This document shows positions 43,637 through 52,840 of a DNA stretch of 64,000 nucleotides, one piece after another. The notes beneath the pieces were generated by a model. That model did no database searches. It worked only from the letters and a program-made list of their open reading frames with translations, and was not told where the DNA came from. The stretch spans positions 1-64,000 of the forward strand of contig NZ_FMYQ01000001.1 of the NCBI RefSeq assembly GCF_900096975.1, given 5' to 3'. The position numbers were made by a program, and so were the translations under genes. This stretch comes from Paraburkholderia lycopersici. GTDB taxonomy: Bacteria > Pseudomonadota > Gammaproteobacteria > Burkholderiales > Burkholderiaceae. How positions within the stretch are numbered: the stretch's first letter is position 1; each line of letters opens with the position of its first letter.

Positions 43637-44847
43637 ATTAGCCACGGCGAGATCTCCTCGATCAACCTGGTGGCGGTTGCGCACCAGGTGAGTTCGGCAG
43701 TCCGCGCGCGGCCCCGCTCGCGCAAACTCGCGCGCAACGCTCGATCGCTTGTGATGCGCTCGAGCAAGCGCGCCAGCTCCGCAGGGTCGTCCGGCGAGGT
43801 GTAGAGCACGGCGTCGCCGCAAGCCTCCTGCACGGCCGGCAACCGCGAAGCGACGACGGGACAGCCAAGCGCGAGCGCCTCGACCGGCGGCAGCCCGAAT
43901 CCCTCGTAACGCGACGGATAAACGAAGCACGCTGCACGCCGATACAGGGCCGCCAGCTCGCCGTCGCTCACGTAGCCGAGATGCTTCACGAACGCGGGCA
44001 GCGCGTCCTGGCCCGTTCCGTATACCCGCGCATCGCCGCCGCCCACCACTACGATGTCGAATTGCGCGTCGCCGATAAGACGCGCGGCATCGGCCACGAG
44101 CTGGAAGTTCTTGTGCCGGTTGAGGCTTCCCACCGCCAGCACGAATGGACGCTGGTTCAATGCGATCGCTACGCCACCCTCATCCTGTTGCACGCGCAAC
44201 ATGTGCTCGCCGCTCTCCGGCACGACGCCGATTTTTCCCGGCGGAATCCGGTAAGCCGCGGACAATTCGCGCCGCGAGAATTCGGAAACGGTAATCACGC
44301 GCTGCGACACGCGGCCGATGCGCGGCGCCATCAGACGATACCAGGCAACAAAGGAGCGGCTGTAGCTCTCAGGCACGCGCGCGGGCGCGGCGTCGTGCAG
44401 CACCGTGATCTGGCGGCGATACAACAACGGCCCGGAGTTGCACAGGTTGAGTAATAACCGACCGCGTGCAGCTTGCGGCAACGCGAATTGCTCCCAACGC
44501 AGGCCGCCGCCTTTTCCGCTCGCTCGCAGACCAACGTGTCGAAACGGATTCGGCAAAGCGGCCAGCGCTTCGGGCACGATGATCTCGGTCCGCAATCCGG
44601 CGACGCGCGGATCGCGCAGCTCGATCAATTGATCGAGCGCCCGGAGAGTCTCGAACGCAAAGCGATCGACACCCGTCGCCCGGCGACCGAGGAAGCGGCC
44701 GTTAATCATCAGATTAGGGGCATGCACGTGTTTCATCACAGGGTCCAGGGCTTCGCTTATGGCCGGATTCAAAGGGCCACGCCATGCAATTGATATGTCT
44801 TGCAGTGTGGCGGGTCTTCTTTCCGGCGAATGTTCGGCGTCGCTCAT
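43633..44847 (-). CDS. Family 4 glycosyltransferase, 404 aa
   Basis: A GT-B enzyme with GRFLGRRATGVDRFAFETL near the amino end, LLLNLCNSGPL, ITVSEFSRREL, FVLAVGSLNRHKN, and the EX7E donor motif PSRYEGFGLPPVEALALGCPVVA. The ATG at 44847 gives about 38 residues before the conserved region; an ATG at 44736 would give the shorter start usual in the family. Neither has a strong ribosome site, so the start is uncertain. It is coupled to the next GT4 by the GTGA overlap. Confidence 0.88.
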   Translation of the reverse strand: MSDAEHSPERRPATLQDISIAWRGPLNPAISEALDPVMKHVHAPNLMINGRFLGRRATGVDRFAFETLRALDQLIELRDPRVAGLRTEIIVPEALAALPNPFRHVGLRASGKGGGLRWEQFALPQAARGRLLLNLCNSGPLLYRRQITVLHDAAPARVPESYSRSFVAWYRLMAPRIGRVSQRVITVSEFSRRELSAAYRIPPGKIGVVPESGEHMLRVQQDEGGVAIALNQRPFVLAVGSLNRHKNFQLVADAARLIGDAQFDIVVVGGGDARVYGTGQDALPAFVKHLGYVSDGELAALYRRAACFVYPSRYEGFGLPPVEALALGCPVVASRLPAVQEACGDAVLYTSPDDPAELARLLERITSDRALRASLRERGRARTAELTWCATATRLIEEISPWLM

Positions 44848-45003
44848 GCCGCGCCAAGTCGCGCATGCCGGCAGGGCCCGGGTCCATCGGATGCCGATTG
44901 AGCGGGACAACAGCCGCCCACCGCTCGAATCGGGCGCAGCCTGCGAGGCCCGCCGGATAAGCCGGTCAACAGACCGTAGTGCCGCGCTGAAGAAGCGATC
45001 GGG

Positions 45004-45837
45004 CTACGCGAGTTCGAGCCATAGCCCCGTAAAGGCGCCTACGCTAGAGGATGGTCGATCCAGTACGGGAAGCCGGAAATCAGGCGACTGCCATTCACCC
45101 GCCACCTGGTAGCCCAGACGCTTGAGGTCGGCAATGAGTTTCGAGCGGTTGTAGAGCATGCAGGCGACGCGAATGTGCCCTCCATCCTGAACGATCGCGA
45201 AATCCGGCCCCTCGGTCAGCGGAGTTCGGTTGATCAATATGTATTTGGGAAGTCGCTCGACACGCTCCAATATTTCCGGCAGCGACTTGTCGAAATAGTG
45301 AAGCGATCCACTGGCAATAAATAAATCCGCCCCATCGATCTGGCTGAAATCGTCAGTAAACTGGAGATTCTTTACGTTCCTGACGCTTGCGAGCGCTTGC
45401 CCGCGCGAAATGGTGTCCGGTAAATCGAAAACCGTCCAGCTTACGTCGTCCCGCAGAGGCAAATAGTCTCTATAGCAATAATAGAGATTGCCGACATTGC
45501 CACCCAGATCAAATACCTTCTGAATGCGATGCACCCGATCGCGGAGGTAATAGAACGCCGCATAGTCGCTCAGCCTGGCCGAGAAACTGATATGCAGGTC
45601 CACGTTGGCGGTGCTCTCGTGTCCGCCTTTGCCGTATGGCTTGACGGCCTTTTCGGCTTCGCCGAGCGTCCGGAAGCTACGTCTGTATCCCAGCATCCAT
45701 CCCAATGTCGTGGCTCCCGCTCGCGTGCGTCCGGCGCCTTCTATCAACCGGCCGCCATAGCTGCTCTTGCCGAAAGCGCGGAAAATCTTCGCCGTCGAGA
45801 CGATTTGAATGTCGCGTAGCCTGGTTCGTGCTTGCAT
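45004..45837 (-). CDS. Putative methyltransferase, TIGR04325-like, 277 aa
   Basis: A Rossmann-type methyltransferase found in polysaccharide clusters. Visible blocks are STANVDLHISFSARLSDYAAF, the S-adenosylmethionine site VFDLGGNVGNLYYCY, WTVFDLP as the acidic loop, and LFIASGSLHYF. It probably methylates a sugar of the repeat unit or its chain end. GGGAG eight bases before the ATG at 45837 decides the start over the ATG at 45858. A gap of about 260 bases separates it from the wzc-like gene. Confidence 0.82.
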   Translation of the reverse strand: MQARTRLRDIQIVSTAKIFRAFGKSSYGGRLIEGAGRTRAGATTLGWMLGYRRSFRTLGEAEKAVKPYGKGGHESTANVDLHISFSARLSDYAAFYYLRDRVHRIQKVFDLGGNVGNLYYCYRDYLPLRDDVSWTVFDLPDTISRGQALASVRNVKNLQFTDDFSQIDGADLFIASGSLHYFDKSLPEILERVERLPKYILINRTPLTEGPDFAIVQDGGHIRVACMLYNRSKLIADLKRLGYQVAGEWQSPDFRLPVLDRPSSSVGAFTGLWLELA

Positions 45838-46099
45838 CAACGTGCTCCCACCCAACATCGAAATTCGCTAACGCAGTCATCAATGAAACGAGCGCAGATG
45901 ACGGCGCCGGCGCGCTTGAAAGGTATAAAGGAAATGGCGAGTCGGGCCCGTGGCCCGGAACGCGGCTTGCCATAGCCCGCGAACCGGACACGTGTACGCT
46001 TGACGTCGCTTCGACGATCGCCCGGCCGACTCTGGCTGCCGATATCCGGAAGACCGGGAAGACCTGCTGCCGGAACAGACGGCTCGCGGCAATAACCGG

Positions 46100-48340
46100 C
46101 TATTCGGCCCTGGCTCTGCCCGTGTCCCTGGCAAAGCCGTGGCTCGAATAACCATACGCCGCATACTCGTTGCCATAGCGTCCTGGCCGCGACGTCATGT
46201 CGTTGAAGATCACACCGCGAATCGGTACGCCGACCTGTTCGAAGCGACGCACGGACTCGCGTATATCGGCCACGCTCGTGGCGCCCTGGCGCGCGATCAC
46301 GAACACGGTCCCCGCCAGCTTGCCGATGATCCCGGCGTCCGCCACCGGCAAAACGGGCGGCGCATCGATCAGCACGAGGTCATATGTCCCGTTGGCCCAG
46401 TCCACGAAGTCCTTGAAAGTGCCTTCGCGCAGCAACTCGCTGGCATTGGTCACATAGCCTCCGGTCGCGACGAAGTCGACGCCCGGCATCACCTCGCGAT
46501 GCACCACCTGGTCATAGCCATGACGGAGTTCGACGATGTCGGTCACGCCCGGCGTGCTCGACACCGCCATGTGCTGGTTCAGCGAGCCTCGCCGCAGATC
46601 CGCGTCGATCAGCAGCACACGCTTGCCCGACGCACCGAACACGGCCGCCAGATTGACCGAGACGAACGACTTGCCCACCATCGGCGTCGGCCCCGCCAGC
46701 AGCACGACACGATTGGCGGAATCCTCCAGCGAATGCTCGAGCGCGCTGCGAAAACTGCGCAGGCTCTCGACCGCCGGATCGAACAACGCCGTGTGCGCAA
46801 GCACCGTGTTCGCGCCCGGCGCACCGTGCGGCAAGCGACGCCTGAGCCCATGCTGGATGCGGCTGCGCGGCACGGCCGCAAAGACAGCCAGCCCCGTGCC
46901 CGCTTCGATCTCGTCCACCACGGAAACGCCGCGCTTGAGCCGGTGACGCAACAGCACGAGCGCAGCGCCGGCAAACAACCCCGTGAACAACGCCGCGATC
47001 ACGATGACCGAGCGCTTGGGCCGGATCGGGCCTTCGGGCGGCACCGCCGCGTCGATCATGCGCACGTTCGACACGCGGCCAGCCTTGAGCAGACGCAGTT
47101 GCTCGCGGCTGTTCAGAAGATTCGTGTAGATGTTCGTATCGACGGTCACTTCCCGCTGCAGGCGCACGACCTGCTGCTCCACCGGCGGCAGCGCGCGAGT
47201 CTGCCCGGACAGATGTTCCAGCGCCTTTTCTGCTTCGGCCAGTTGCCCGTTGATGGCGACCAGGGCCGGATTGTCGTCGGTGAAACGGGCCATCGCCTGC
47301 GCGCGCTGCTGTTGCAGATCGGCGATACGCTGCTGCGCCAGCGCCGAGCTCTGCAGCAGCGCCGATGCTTCGGCATCCAGATTCACGGCGCCGTGCTGCG
47401 AGCGGAACATGTTGTACTCGTTCTCGGCCTTCTCGAGCTGGGCCTTGAGCAGCGGCAGTTGCTGGTCGAGGAAGGCAATCTGCTTCTGGGCTTCTTCCTG
47501 CGTTCGCTGAGCGTTCTGCCGGATGTATTCGTTGCCGATCGCGTTGAGAATGGTACTGGTGAGAACCGGGTCTTCGCCGTCCAGCGAAACGCCGATAACG
47601 TCGGATTCCTTACCTTTTTCCGTAATTGCGATCGCTGCCTGCAACGCCTGGATCGCGCTCAGTTCGGAGAGGCGCATAACGTTGAAAATCGTGCCCCGCT
47701 GCGCATCGATCTTGTCCACGAGGAGATCGATTGCGCCGCCCACGGTCGGCGCGTGCAGCGGTTCCCCCACACGCCCTTCGAGCGTGACGCCGCCGCCTTC
47801 GAGCGTATAGGCCCCGTCGCCCTGATAGGTCAAGACGAACGGTCTGCCTTGCAGGCGCGCCGGCACGTCGAATTGCGTCACCTCGATCGCCTCGTCGCCC
47901 CATGCGTAACCGCCCCATCCCGACCAGCGGCCCAGGCTCAGATGTCGCGCGGCCCAGCGGCCCACCACGGGAAAATAACGCGGCGTCGCCTTGATATAGA
48001 GCTTCGTCGCATTCACGGCGGACGACACGACCATCCGCGAACGCAAGACCTCCATTTCCGCCGATGCCTGGGTCTTGACCGCGAACTGGGAAAGATCGGC
48101 CAGCGCCGATTTCGCGGCATTCGGGCTCTCCTCCACCTGAATGAGCATGTCCGATTGATATACGGGCGCCGCCAGCAGCGCATAAACGCAGCCCACGAGC
48201 GTAAAGATAATCGTGACGATCAGGATCGTCTTGCGGCCCGCATACAGCGTATCGAGCAGATTGCCCATATGTCCGCCGTCGGGAGCGATCGGCATGATCG
48301 TCTCCACAGGTCCTTCAAGCAGGTAGTCGCGATGGTTCAT
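46100..48340 (-). CDS. wzc: Wzc-like tyrosine autokinase / chain-length regulator, 746 aa
   Basis: An inner-membrane protein controlling polymer length and export. Order: membrane segment near residues 38-60, Wzz domain with long coiled coil (EEAQKQIAFLDQQLPLLKAQ to SALAQQRIADL), PPEGPIRPKRS before the second membrane segment, then the BY-kinase with Walker A GPTPMVGKSF, Walker A' VLLIDADLR and Walker B LVLIDAPP. A Tyr cluster (YGNEYAAYGYSSHGF) lies at the tail, where autophosphorylation occurs. AGAGGA just before the ATG at 48340 sets the start; upstream ATG/TTG codons lack one. No Wzb-type phosphatase gene is in the operon. Confidence 0.94.
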   Translation of the reverse strand: MNHRDYLLEGPVETIMPIAPDGGHMGNLLDTLYAGRKTILIVTIIFTLVGCVYALLAAPVYQSDMLIQVEESPNAAKSALADLSQFAVKTQASAEMEVLRSRMVVSSAVNATKLYIKATPRYFPVVGRWAARHLSLGRWSGWGGYAWGDEAIEVTQFDVPARLQGRPFVLTYQGDGAYTLEGGGVTLEGRVGEPLHAPTVGGAIDLLVDKIDAQRGTIFNVMRLSELSAIQALQAAIAITEKGKESDVIGVSLDGEDPVLTSTILNAIGNEYIRQNAQRTQEEAQKQIAFLDQQLPLLKAQLEKAENEYNMFRSQHGAVNLDAEASALLQSSALAQQRIADLQQQRAQAMARFTDDNPALVAINGQLAEAEKALEHLSGQTRALPPVEQQVVRLQREVTVDTNIYTNLLNSREQLRLLKAGRVSNVRMIDAAVPPEGPIRPKRSVIVIAALFTGLFAGAALVLLRHRLKRGVSVVDEIEAGTGLAVFAAVPRSRIQHGLRRRLPHGAPGANTVLAHTALFDPAVESLRSFRSALEHSLEDSANRVVLLAGPTPMVGKSFVSVNLAAVFGASGKRVLLIDADLRRGSLNQHMAVSSTPGVTDIVELRHGYDQVVHREVMPGVDFVATGGYVTNASELLREGTFKDFVDWANGTYDLVLIDAPPVLPVADAGIIGKLAGTVFVIARQGATSVADIRESVRRFEQVGVPIRGVIFNDMTSRPGRYGNEYAAYGYSSHGFARDTGRARAE

Positions 48341-48395
48341 CTTGTCCTCTCGGTAGCGAGCAGGTCGACTGCCACGGTTCGTGTTCATGTGAGCA

Positions 48396-49637
48396 TCAGT
48401 ATCCAATCGCGCGGCTGGTCGCCGCCGCCTGCGTAGTCGGCAAAATCAGGCTGATGACACGGCTCCACTTCACGAGAGAAGACGTATCGACGAACACGAC
48501 ATCGTTGGGCTTGAGGTCGAACGAATCGGCCGTGGCCATCGCGGCGGCACTGCTGGCGTCGAGATGAAACACAACCGGCTGGCTGGTATCGCGTCCACGC
48601 ACGACGTAAACCTGCGACGCATCGCCCGACGCCTGGCTGATCCCGCCCGCGTTGCCGAGCGCCTCGTTGAGCGTCATATGCCCGTTGTTGAACGTCACGC
48701 CGCCGGGATGCTCGACCTCGCCGACGACGAAAACCTTGCTGTCCGTCTGCGCAAAGATACGCACGAGGTCGCCGTCGCCCAAGATGATCCGGTCCGGATT
48801 GAAGCCCTTGCGGATCATCGCCGGCATGTCGATGTCCACGGTGGTGTCGCCGCGCGTCACGGCAACATGCGACCGGTCGGCATTGCTGGTAAAGCCGCCA
48901 GCGCGGTTGATCGCCTCGGGCAACGTCATCGGCCTGTCGTTGAGCACCTGCACGCCCGGCGTCTTGACCTCGCCGTCGAGATACACACGCTTGCTGCGGT
49001 ATGTCTCGATGCGCACGGTGACCTGCGGCTGACGCACGTATTTCGCGAGCTTTTCCGCGAGAATGTCACGCACGCCCATCTCCGAAAGACCGGCAACTTT
49101 CAGCGGACCAATATAGGCATACTGAATAAATCCGTTGGTATCGACGGTGTAGCCGGACGCAACCGAACTGGCTCCCGATGGACCGTCTCCACCGCCGCCC
49201 CCCGCAGGCAGATTGAGCTCGGGATGATCCCAAACCACGATGCTGAGAATGTCGCCGGGGCCGATTTGATACGGAGTGGCCTTGGCAAACAGCTTTTCCA
49301 CGTCGGCGGGAATGCCCTTGGGCCGCGCCGCAGCCTCTTTGTCCACGAGTTCCCGCGTGATCTCCACGAGCGAGCCGGACGGCGCGCCTGCAAATCCCTT
49401 GGCCACCACGCTGTCCGGCACCTGCGCCCCGGTTGCGGCAGCGGCGCCCGAATTCGTCACTGCGCCGCCTTTCGGCGTGTCGTACGTCATGCCCGGCGCG
49501 AGGGCGCAGCCGCCCATCGCCGCGAGCGCCAGCCACGCTGCACACGCGGCTCCGCGGCGCAGCGCTCCCGCCACGCCGAAATTCCACACGAGACGCCCGG
49601 ACGCCGCCTCGGTCGATTCCATCGCGTTCAGTCCCAT
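48396..49637 (-). CDS. wza: Wza-like outer-membrane polysaccharide export lipoprotein, 413 aa
   Basis: The export channel subunit. An extended signal peptide ends in the lipobox MGGC with Cys44. The polysaccharide export domain follows (YQIGPGDILSIVVWDHPELNLP, GYTVDTNGFIQYAYIG), then two SLBB-type repeats (VYLDGEVKTPGVQ with LPEAINRAGGF, and VFVVGEVEHPGGV with LNEALGNAGGI). GGGGG eight bases before the ATG at 49637 supports that start; TTG at 49652 is an alternative. A Gly-rich insert (PAGGGGGDG) is unusual. It lies 55 bases before wzc and should pair with it. Confidence 0.94.
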   Translation of the reverse strand: MGLNAMESTEAASGRLVWNFGVAGALRRGAACAAWLALAAMGGCALAPGMTYDTPKGGAVTNSGAAAATGAQVPDSVVAKGFAGAPSGSLVEITRELVDKEAAARPKGIPADVEKLFAKATPYQIGPGDILSIVVWDHPELNLPAGGGGGDGPSGASSVASGYTVDTNGFIQYAYIGPLKVAGLSEMGVRDILAEKLAKYVRQPQVTVRIETYRSKRVYLDGEVKTPGVQVLNDRPMTLPEAINRAGGFTSNADRSHVAVTRGDTTVDIDMPAMIRKGFNPDRIILGDGDLVRIFAQTDSKVFVVGEVEHPGGVTFNNGHMTLNEALGNAGGISQASGDASQVYVVRGRDTSQPVVFHLDASSAAAMATADSFDLKPNDVVFVDTSSLVKWSRVISLILPTTQAAATSRAIGY

Positions 49638-49745
49638 TGCAAATACCCCCAATCCCGTTTCCCGTGTTCCAGGTCATGCGATGTGGCCCGGATACCCGAA
49701 ATGCCCGCCGCTGCTGCCCTCTCCCTTTTCTGCGCCTTCTTCTAC

Positions 49746-50810
49746 TCAATACGCGCCCGTACCGCGAATCACGACGAAAAACGTCTTGAACAGAATTCCG
49801 ATGTCTTTGCGGAAGGTCCAGTTCTCCACATAGGAAACGTCGAGCGATACGCGCGTCGCGTAGTCGATATCGTTGCGCCCGCTCACCTGCCACAGGCCTG
49901 TGATGCCAGGCGTCGCCATCAGGTAATACTTGCTGGCCTCGCCGTAGCGCTCCAGTTCCTTGTCGATGATCGGGCGCGGACCGACAAAGCTCATCTGGCC
50001 GCGCAGGACGTTCCAAAGCTGCGGCAGTTCGTCGAGACTCGTGCGCCGCAGAAAGTGGCCAATCCGCGTCACGCGCACGTCATTCTTGAGCTTGAATTCG
50101 CGCTCCCATTCGGCGCGTGCTTCAGGATCGCGCTCGAGCAGATCCTTGAGAACCTGCTCCGAGTTAACCACCATTGATCTGAACTTAAGACAACGAAATT
50201 TCTTTCCGTGACGGCCTACACGCGTATGGCCGTAGAACGCCGGCCCGCCATCGCGCTTGACCAGCAGCGCGAGCATGACGAGCAGCGGTGAGAGCACCAC
50301 GATCGCGCTCGCTGCCGCCACGATGTCGAACATGCGCTTCAAGACATGCCCGGCTACGGCGCTGCGAACCGTGCTGCGCGAACCGACCTCGAGCGGCTCC
50401 CGGCGCCACCACGCACGCGTAAGACGCAGCACGCTGAATTCCGAGAAGAACAGTGTGTGCGAGAGCAGCAGCGAGATACCCGTCGTCAGCGTCCAGTACA
50501 TGAACCACGGCAACGCCAGCAGATGATCGTGATGAATCGCATAAAGCAGCACGAGTCCGCAGAGCTGCACCGCGAGCCAGGCGAATGCCGTGCGGCCCGC
50601 CACGCTGAAAAGCGAGCGGCTGCCGCGCGAACCATACGTTCCGCAAGCGGGAAACACCGATAACGCAAGCGCCGCGCAAAACGCCACGAGCGTGGGATCG
50701 GGATGATGCACCTGGCCCATCTGCGCGGAATTCAGATTGAGGTGTACGGCGCATATGGCGCCGAGCACGATCAGCACGATATCGACCGTACGTTGCGTTA
50801 GCTCTGACAT
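49746..50810 (-). CDS. Initiating sugar-phosphate transferase, WbaP/WcaJ family, 354 aa
   Basis: Attaches the first sugar-1-phosphate to undecaprenyl phosphate and so starts each repeat unit. About four amino-terminal membrane segments lead to the bacterial sugar transferase domain: [43 protein letters not shown], then [25 protein letters not shown] and [13 protein letters not shown]. It is about 110 residues shorter than typical family members because the central Rossmann-like domain is missing. The start at 50810 has CAGGGA upstream. First gene of the leftward exopolysaccharide operon. Confidence 0.93.
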   Translation of the reverse strand: MSELTQRTVDIVLIVLGAICAVHLNLNSAQMGQVHHPDPTLVAFCAALALSVFPACGTYGSRGSRSLFSVAGRTAFAWLAVQLCGLVLLYAIHHDHLLALPWFMYWTLTTGISLLLSHTLFFSEFSVLRLTRAWWRREPLEVGSRSTVRSAVAGHVLKRMFDIVAAASAIVVLSPLLVMLALLVKRDGGPAFYGHTRVGRHGKKFRCLKFRSMVVNSEQVLKDLLERDPEARAEWEREFKLKNDVRVTRIGHFLRRTSLDELPQLWNVLRGQMSFVGPRPIIDKELERYGEASKYYLMATPGITGLWQVSGRNDIDYATRVSLDVSYVENWTFRKDIGILFKTFFVVIRGTGAY

Positions 50811-51064
50811 GTCCCTGCCCCAGTGCGTGTCGTGTTCGTCAGACGTTCGTGGGCGCGCGCGGTCGTCCGCCACCGGCGAACGCACGGATCTCCCCGCTTC
50901 GGGCGATCGATACGTTCGTGCCGCCCGCCCCGATAAGCCACGGCAACACATTACGGCGTGCGCAACGGGGGAACCGTGCGCAATCCCACCAACGGTTTGT
51001 GATCGTCGCCGGCTCGCGATCCGCGCCACGGGTGAGCCGCGCTGCAAGCCACATGCGAGCGCCA

Positions 51065-51090
51065 CGCTATGTGCGCGATCGCACATAGCG
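51065..51090. promoter_or_regulatory. CRP/FNR-type palindrome upstream of the exopolysaccharide operon
   Basis: Eleven-base perfect arms, CGCTATGTGCG and CGCACATAGCG, around CGAT. It contains TGTG-N8-CACA, the spacing of CRP-family sites. It lies 255 bases before the leftward initiating-transferase start and 295 before the hydrolase start. No T run follows, so an operator is likelier than a terminator. Confidence 0.65.
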
Positions 51091-51212
51091 CAGCAATGTC
51101 TCTCAACGCCCGGAAAATTGATATGACGGATTCCTTATTATTTATCGTGGACACCGTACGCTTTCGCGCACACTTTCGTTGTGCGTGCATGGTATCTGTG
51201 ATAGCCCGAATC

Positions 51213-51265
51213 TAATCTTCTGCCGAATGCTTATCCGTTCGCCGTCGCACACACGACGGATGCAA
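51213..51265 (-). promoter_or_regulatory. Shared upstream element, exopolysaccharide copy
   Basis: Read on the minus strand it has TTGCA (51265-51261), the 22-base core (51253-51232) identical to that at 16333-16354, 11 free bases, and GAAGATTA (51220-51213). It faces the exopolysaccharide operon, about 400 bases before the first start, with the palindrome between. Confidence 0.75.
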
Positions 51266-51384
51266 CAGCGCGGCAAAATGGTTTCCGACTGCGCCGCCAA
51301 CGCGGGTAAGCCCATCGAAACGCCGGCATGGGGCAAGGCGAGCGTATTCGGTGACCGGCAACCGTCTCACCCGAGGAATACGCC

Positions 51385-52761
51385 GTGAAGCATGCCGTGG
51401 CCACTGCCCATACGCTGCCCGCCTGTACCGCCGGTTCTCGGCGCGCGAGCCGCGCGAAACCGTGCCGGTGGTCTGGCATGCGCGCCGTTGAAAACCTCGC
51501 GACAGGCATCTGCGCGCTCGCATGCGCAGCAGCGGTGCAGGCGGGCGACGCCGTGCATGCCATGCCCGCCGACGCGTTCCTCCAGACGCTCGCCGTCGTG
51601 ACCCACGTCAGCTACACCGACGGTGCGTACGTCAACGTGCGCAACGTCGCCGACGATATGGCATGGCTCGGCATCCACCACGTTCGCGACTACGCGCCGG
51701 GCGCGTCCATCCCGTTCTCGAGCTATGTCTATCTCGCGCAACGCGGCGTCAAATTCAACTTCCTGACGGGCGCCGACTTCGAGAAGTCGGTCGGGCAGGC
51801 GGCGAAGCTGAACGCGGCCGTGCCGGGCAGCGTCGCGGCCATCGAAGGGCCCAACGAAATCAATAATTTTCCGGTCAGCTACCACGGCCTGACCGGCGGC
51901 GCGGCCGGGCTCGCCGTGCAGCGCGACCTCTACGCACGCGTTCACGGCATGCCGGAGCTCGCGGGCGTGCCCGTGTACGACGCGACCGGCTACGACCCCA
52001 AGCTGGTCGAGACGCGCACGGATTCGGCCGATTACGCGAATCAGCACGTCTACCCGCAAAACGGCGAACAACCGCTGTGGAACGCGAACGGCGACAAATG
52101 GATGCTTGCGGCAATCCATCTCGGCCAGCGTTTTCAGTTGCCGCTCGTCATCACCGAATTTGGCTACTTCTCTCTGCCGCAGGCGGGCTGGTACATGCTG
52201 GGCGTCGACGAGCCGACCCAGGCCAAAGGCGTTCTCAACGGCTATATGGATGCGGTGGCGGCAGGTGTGAAACGCCTCTACGTCTACGAGCTGCTCGACG
52301 AAAAACCCGATCCGCAGCACAACAACGACGAAATGCATTACGGGCTCTTTCGCAACGACAACAGCCCCAAGCCGGTGGCCTACGCAATCCGCAATCTCAC
52401 GTCGATCCTGAACGCCAACACCGCACGACGCGCAAGCGCCGCGGCGCGCGGCACGCTCGCCTATACGCTCTCCGACATGCCGGCTTCGGCGAACAGCCTG
52501 CTGCTGCAGAAGAAGGACGGTCGCTTCGTACTGGCGCTATGGAACGAGACGCTGATCTGGAACCGGGCGACGGGAACGCCGCTCACTAGCCCCCCGGCCC
52601 GCGTCGGTCTCGACTTTGGCGGAAAAGCGAAGCATGTGGACCTGTACGATCCGCTCGCTTCGGCGCAGCCGGTAGAAAGCCATCGCGACGTGCGCCAGCT
52701 TTCGGTGGAGGTGCCCGACCACGTCATTCTGATCGAGATCGCGGATACGCCGGGAAGCTGA
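51385..52761 (+). CDS. Secreted clan GH-A-like glycoside hydrolase, 458 aa
   Basis: A TIM-barrel glycosidase candidate. EGPNEINNF carries the acid/base Glu of clan GH-A and ITEFGYF carries the likely nucleophile Glu; a beta-sandwich-like tail (LVLALWNETLIW, VDLYDP) follows. A hydrophobic stretch near residues 36-52 (LATGICALACAAAVQAGDA) looks like a signal peptide after a long basic lead. The start is a GTG at 51385 with GAGGA seven bases upstream; an ATG at 51478 would give a conventional signal peptide. Transcribed away from the exopolysaccharide operon, it may trim or release the polymer. Confidence 0.78.
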   Translation: MKHAVATAHTLPACTAGSRRASRAKPCRWSGMRAVENLATGICALACAAAVQAGDAVHAMPADAFLQTLAVVTHVSYTDGAYVNVRNVADDMAWLGIHHVRDYAPGASIPFSSYVYLAQRGVKFNFLTGADFEKSVGQAAKLNAAVPGSVAAIEGPNEINNFPVSYHGLTGGAAGLAVQRDLYARVHGMPELAGVPVYDATGYDPKLVETRTDSADYANQHVYPQNGEQPLWNANGDKWMLAAIHLGQRFQLPLVITEFGYFSLPQAGWYMLGVDEPTQAKGVLNGYMDAVAAGVKRLYVYELLDEKPDPQHNNDEMHYGLFRNDNSPKPVAYAIRNLTSILNANTARRASAAARGTLAYTLSDMPASANSLLLQKKDGRFVLALWNETLIWNRATGTPLTSPPARVGLDFGGKAKHVDLYDPLASAQPVESHRDVRQLSVEVPDHVILIEIADTPGS

Positions 52762-52796
52762 GCAGGGCTCGAGCGCGTTGGGCCTGTCCGCCTTTG

Positions 52797-52802
52797 TATA
52801 AT
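52797..52802 (+). promoter_or_regulatory. Possible -10 box before the WecA-like gene
   Basis: A perfect TATAAT lies 38 bases before the start at 52841. No good -35 box is found at 16-18 bases, so this is only a candidate. Confidence 0.3.
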
Positions 52803-52840
52803 CGCGGATCCAAACTGCTCTCGCCCCGCGTTCACCGTTC

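Larger units (their letters stand above)
50811..51384. other. Divergent promoter region of the exopolysaccharide locus, 574 bases
   Basis: It lies between the leftward exopolysaccharide operon and the rightward glycoside hydrolase. It contains a perfect 26-base palindrome (51065-51090), the second copy of the shared element (51213-51265, facing left) and an AT-rich stretch at about 51110-51145 that could hold the leftward core promoter. No gene was seen. Confidence 0.7.

Noticed and set aside
45943-45957. GC hairpin CGGGCC-CGT-GGCCCG after the methyltransferase start as a terminator for wzc
   Set aside because: No T run on the minus strand; the genes on both sides are more likely co-transcribed.
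46139-48436. Plus-strand 765-residue frame opposite wzc
   Set aside because: Translation is low-complexity Arg/His-rich, while the minus strand encodes a complete kinase with Walker motifs and Tyr tail.
51065-51090. The palindrome as a bidirectional terminator
   Set aside because: No T run follows on either strand and it lies upstream of, not after, genes.
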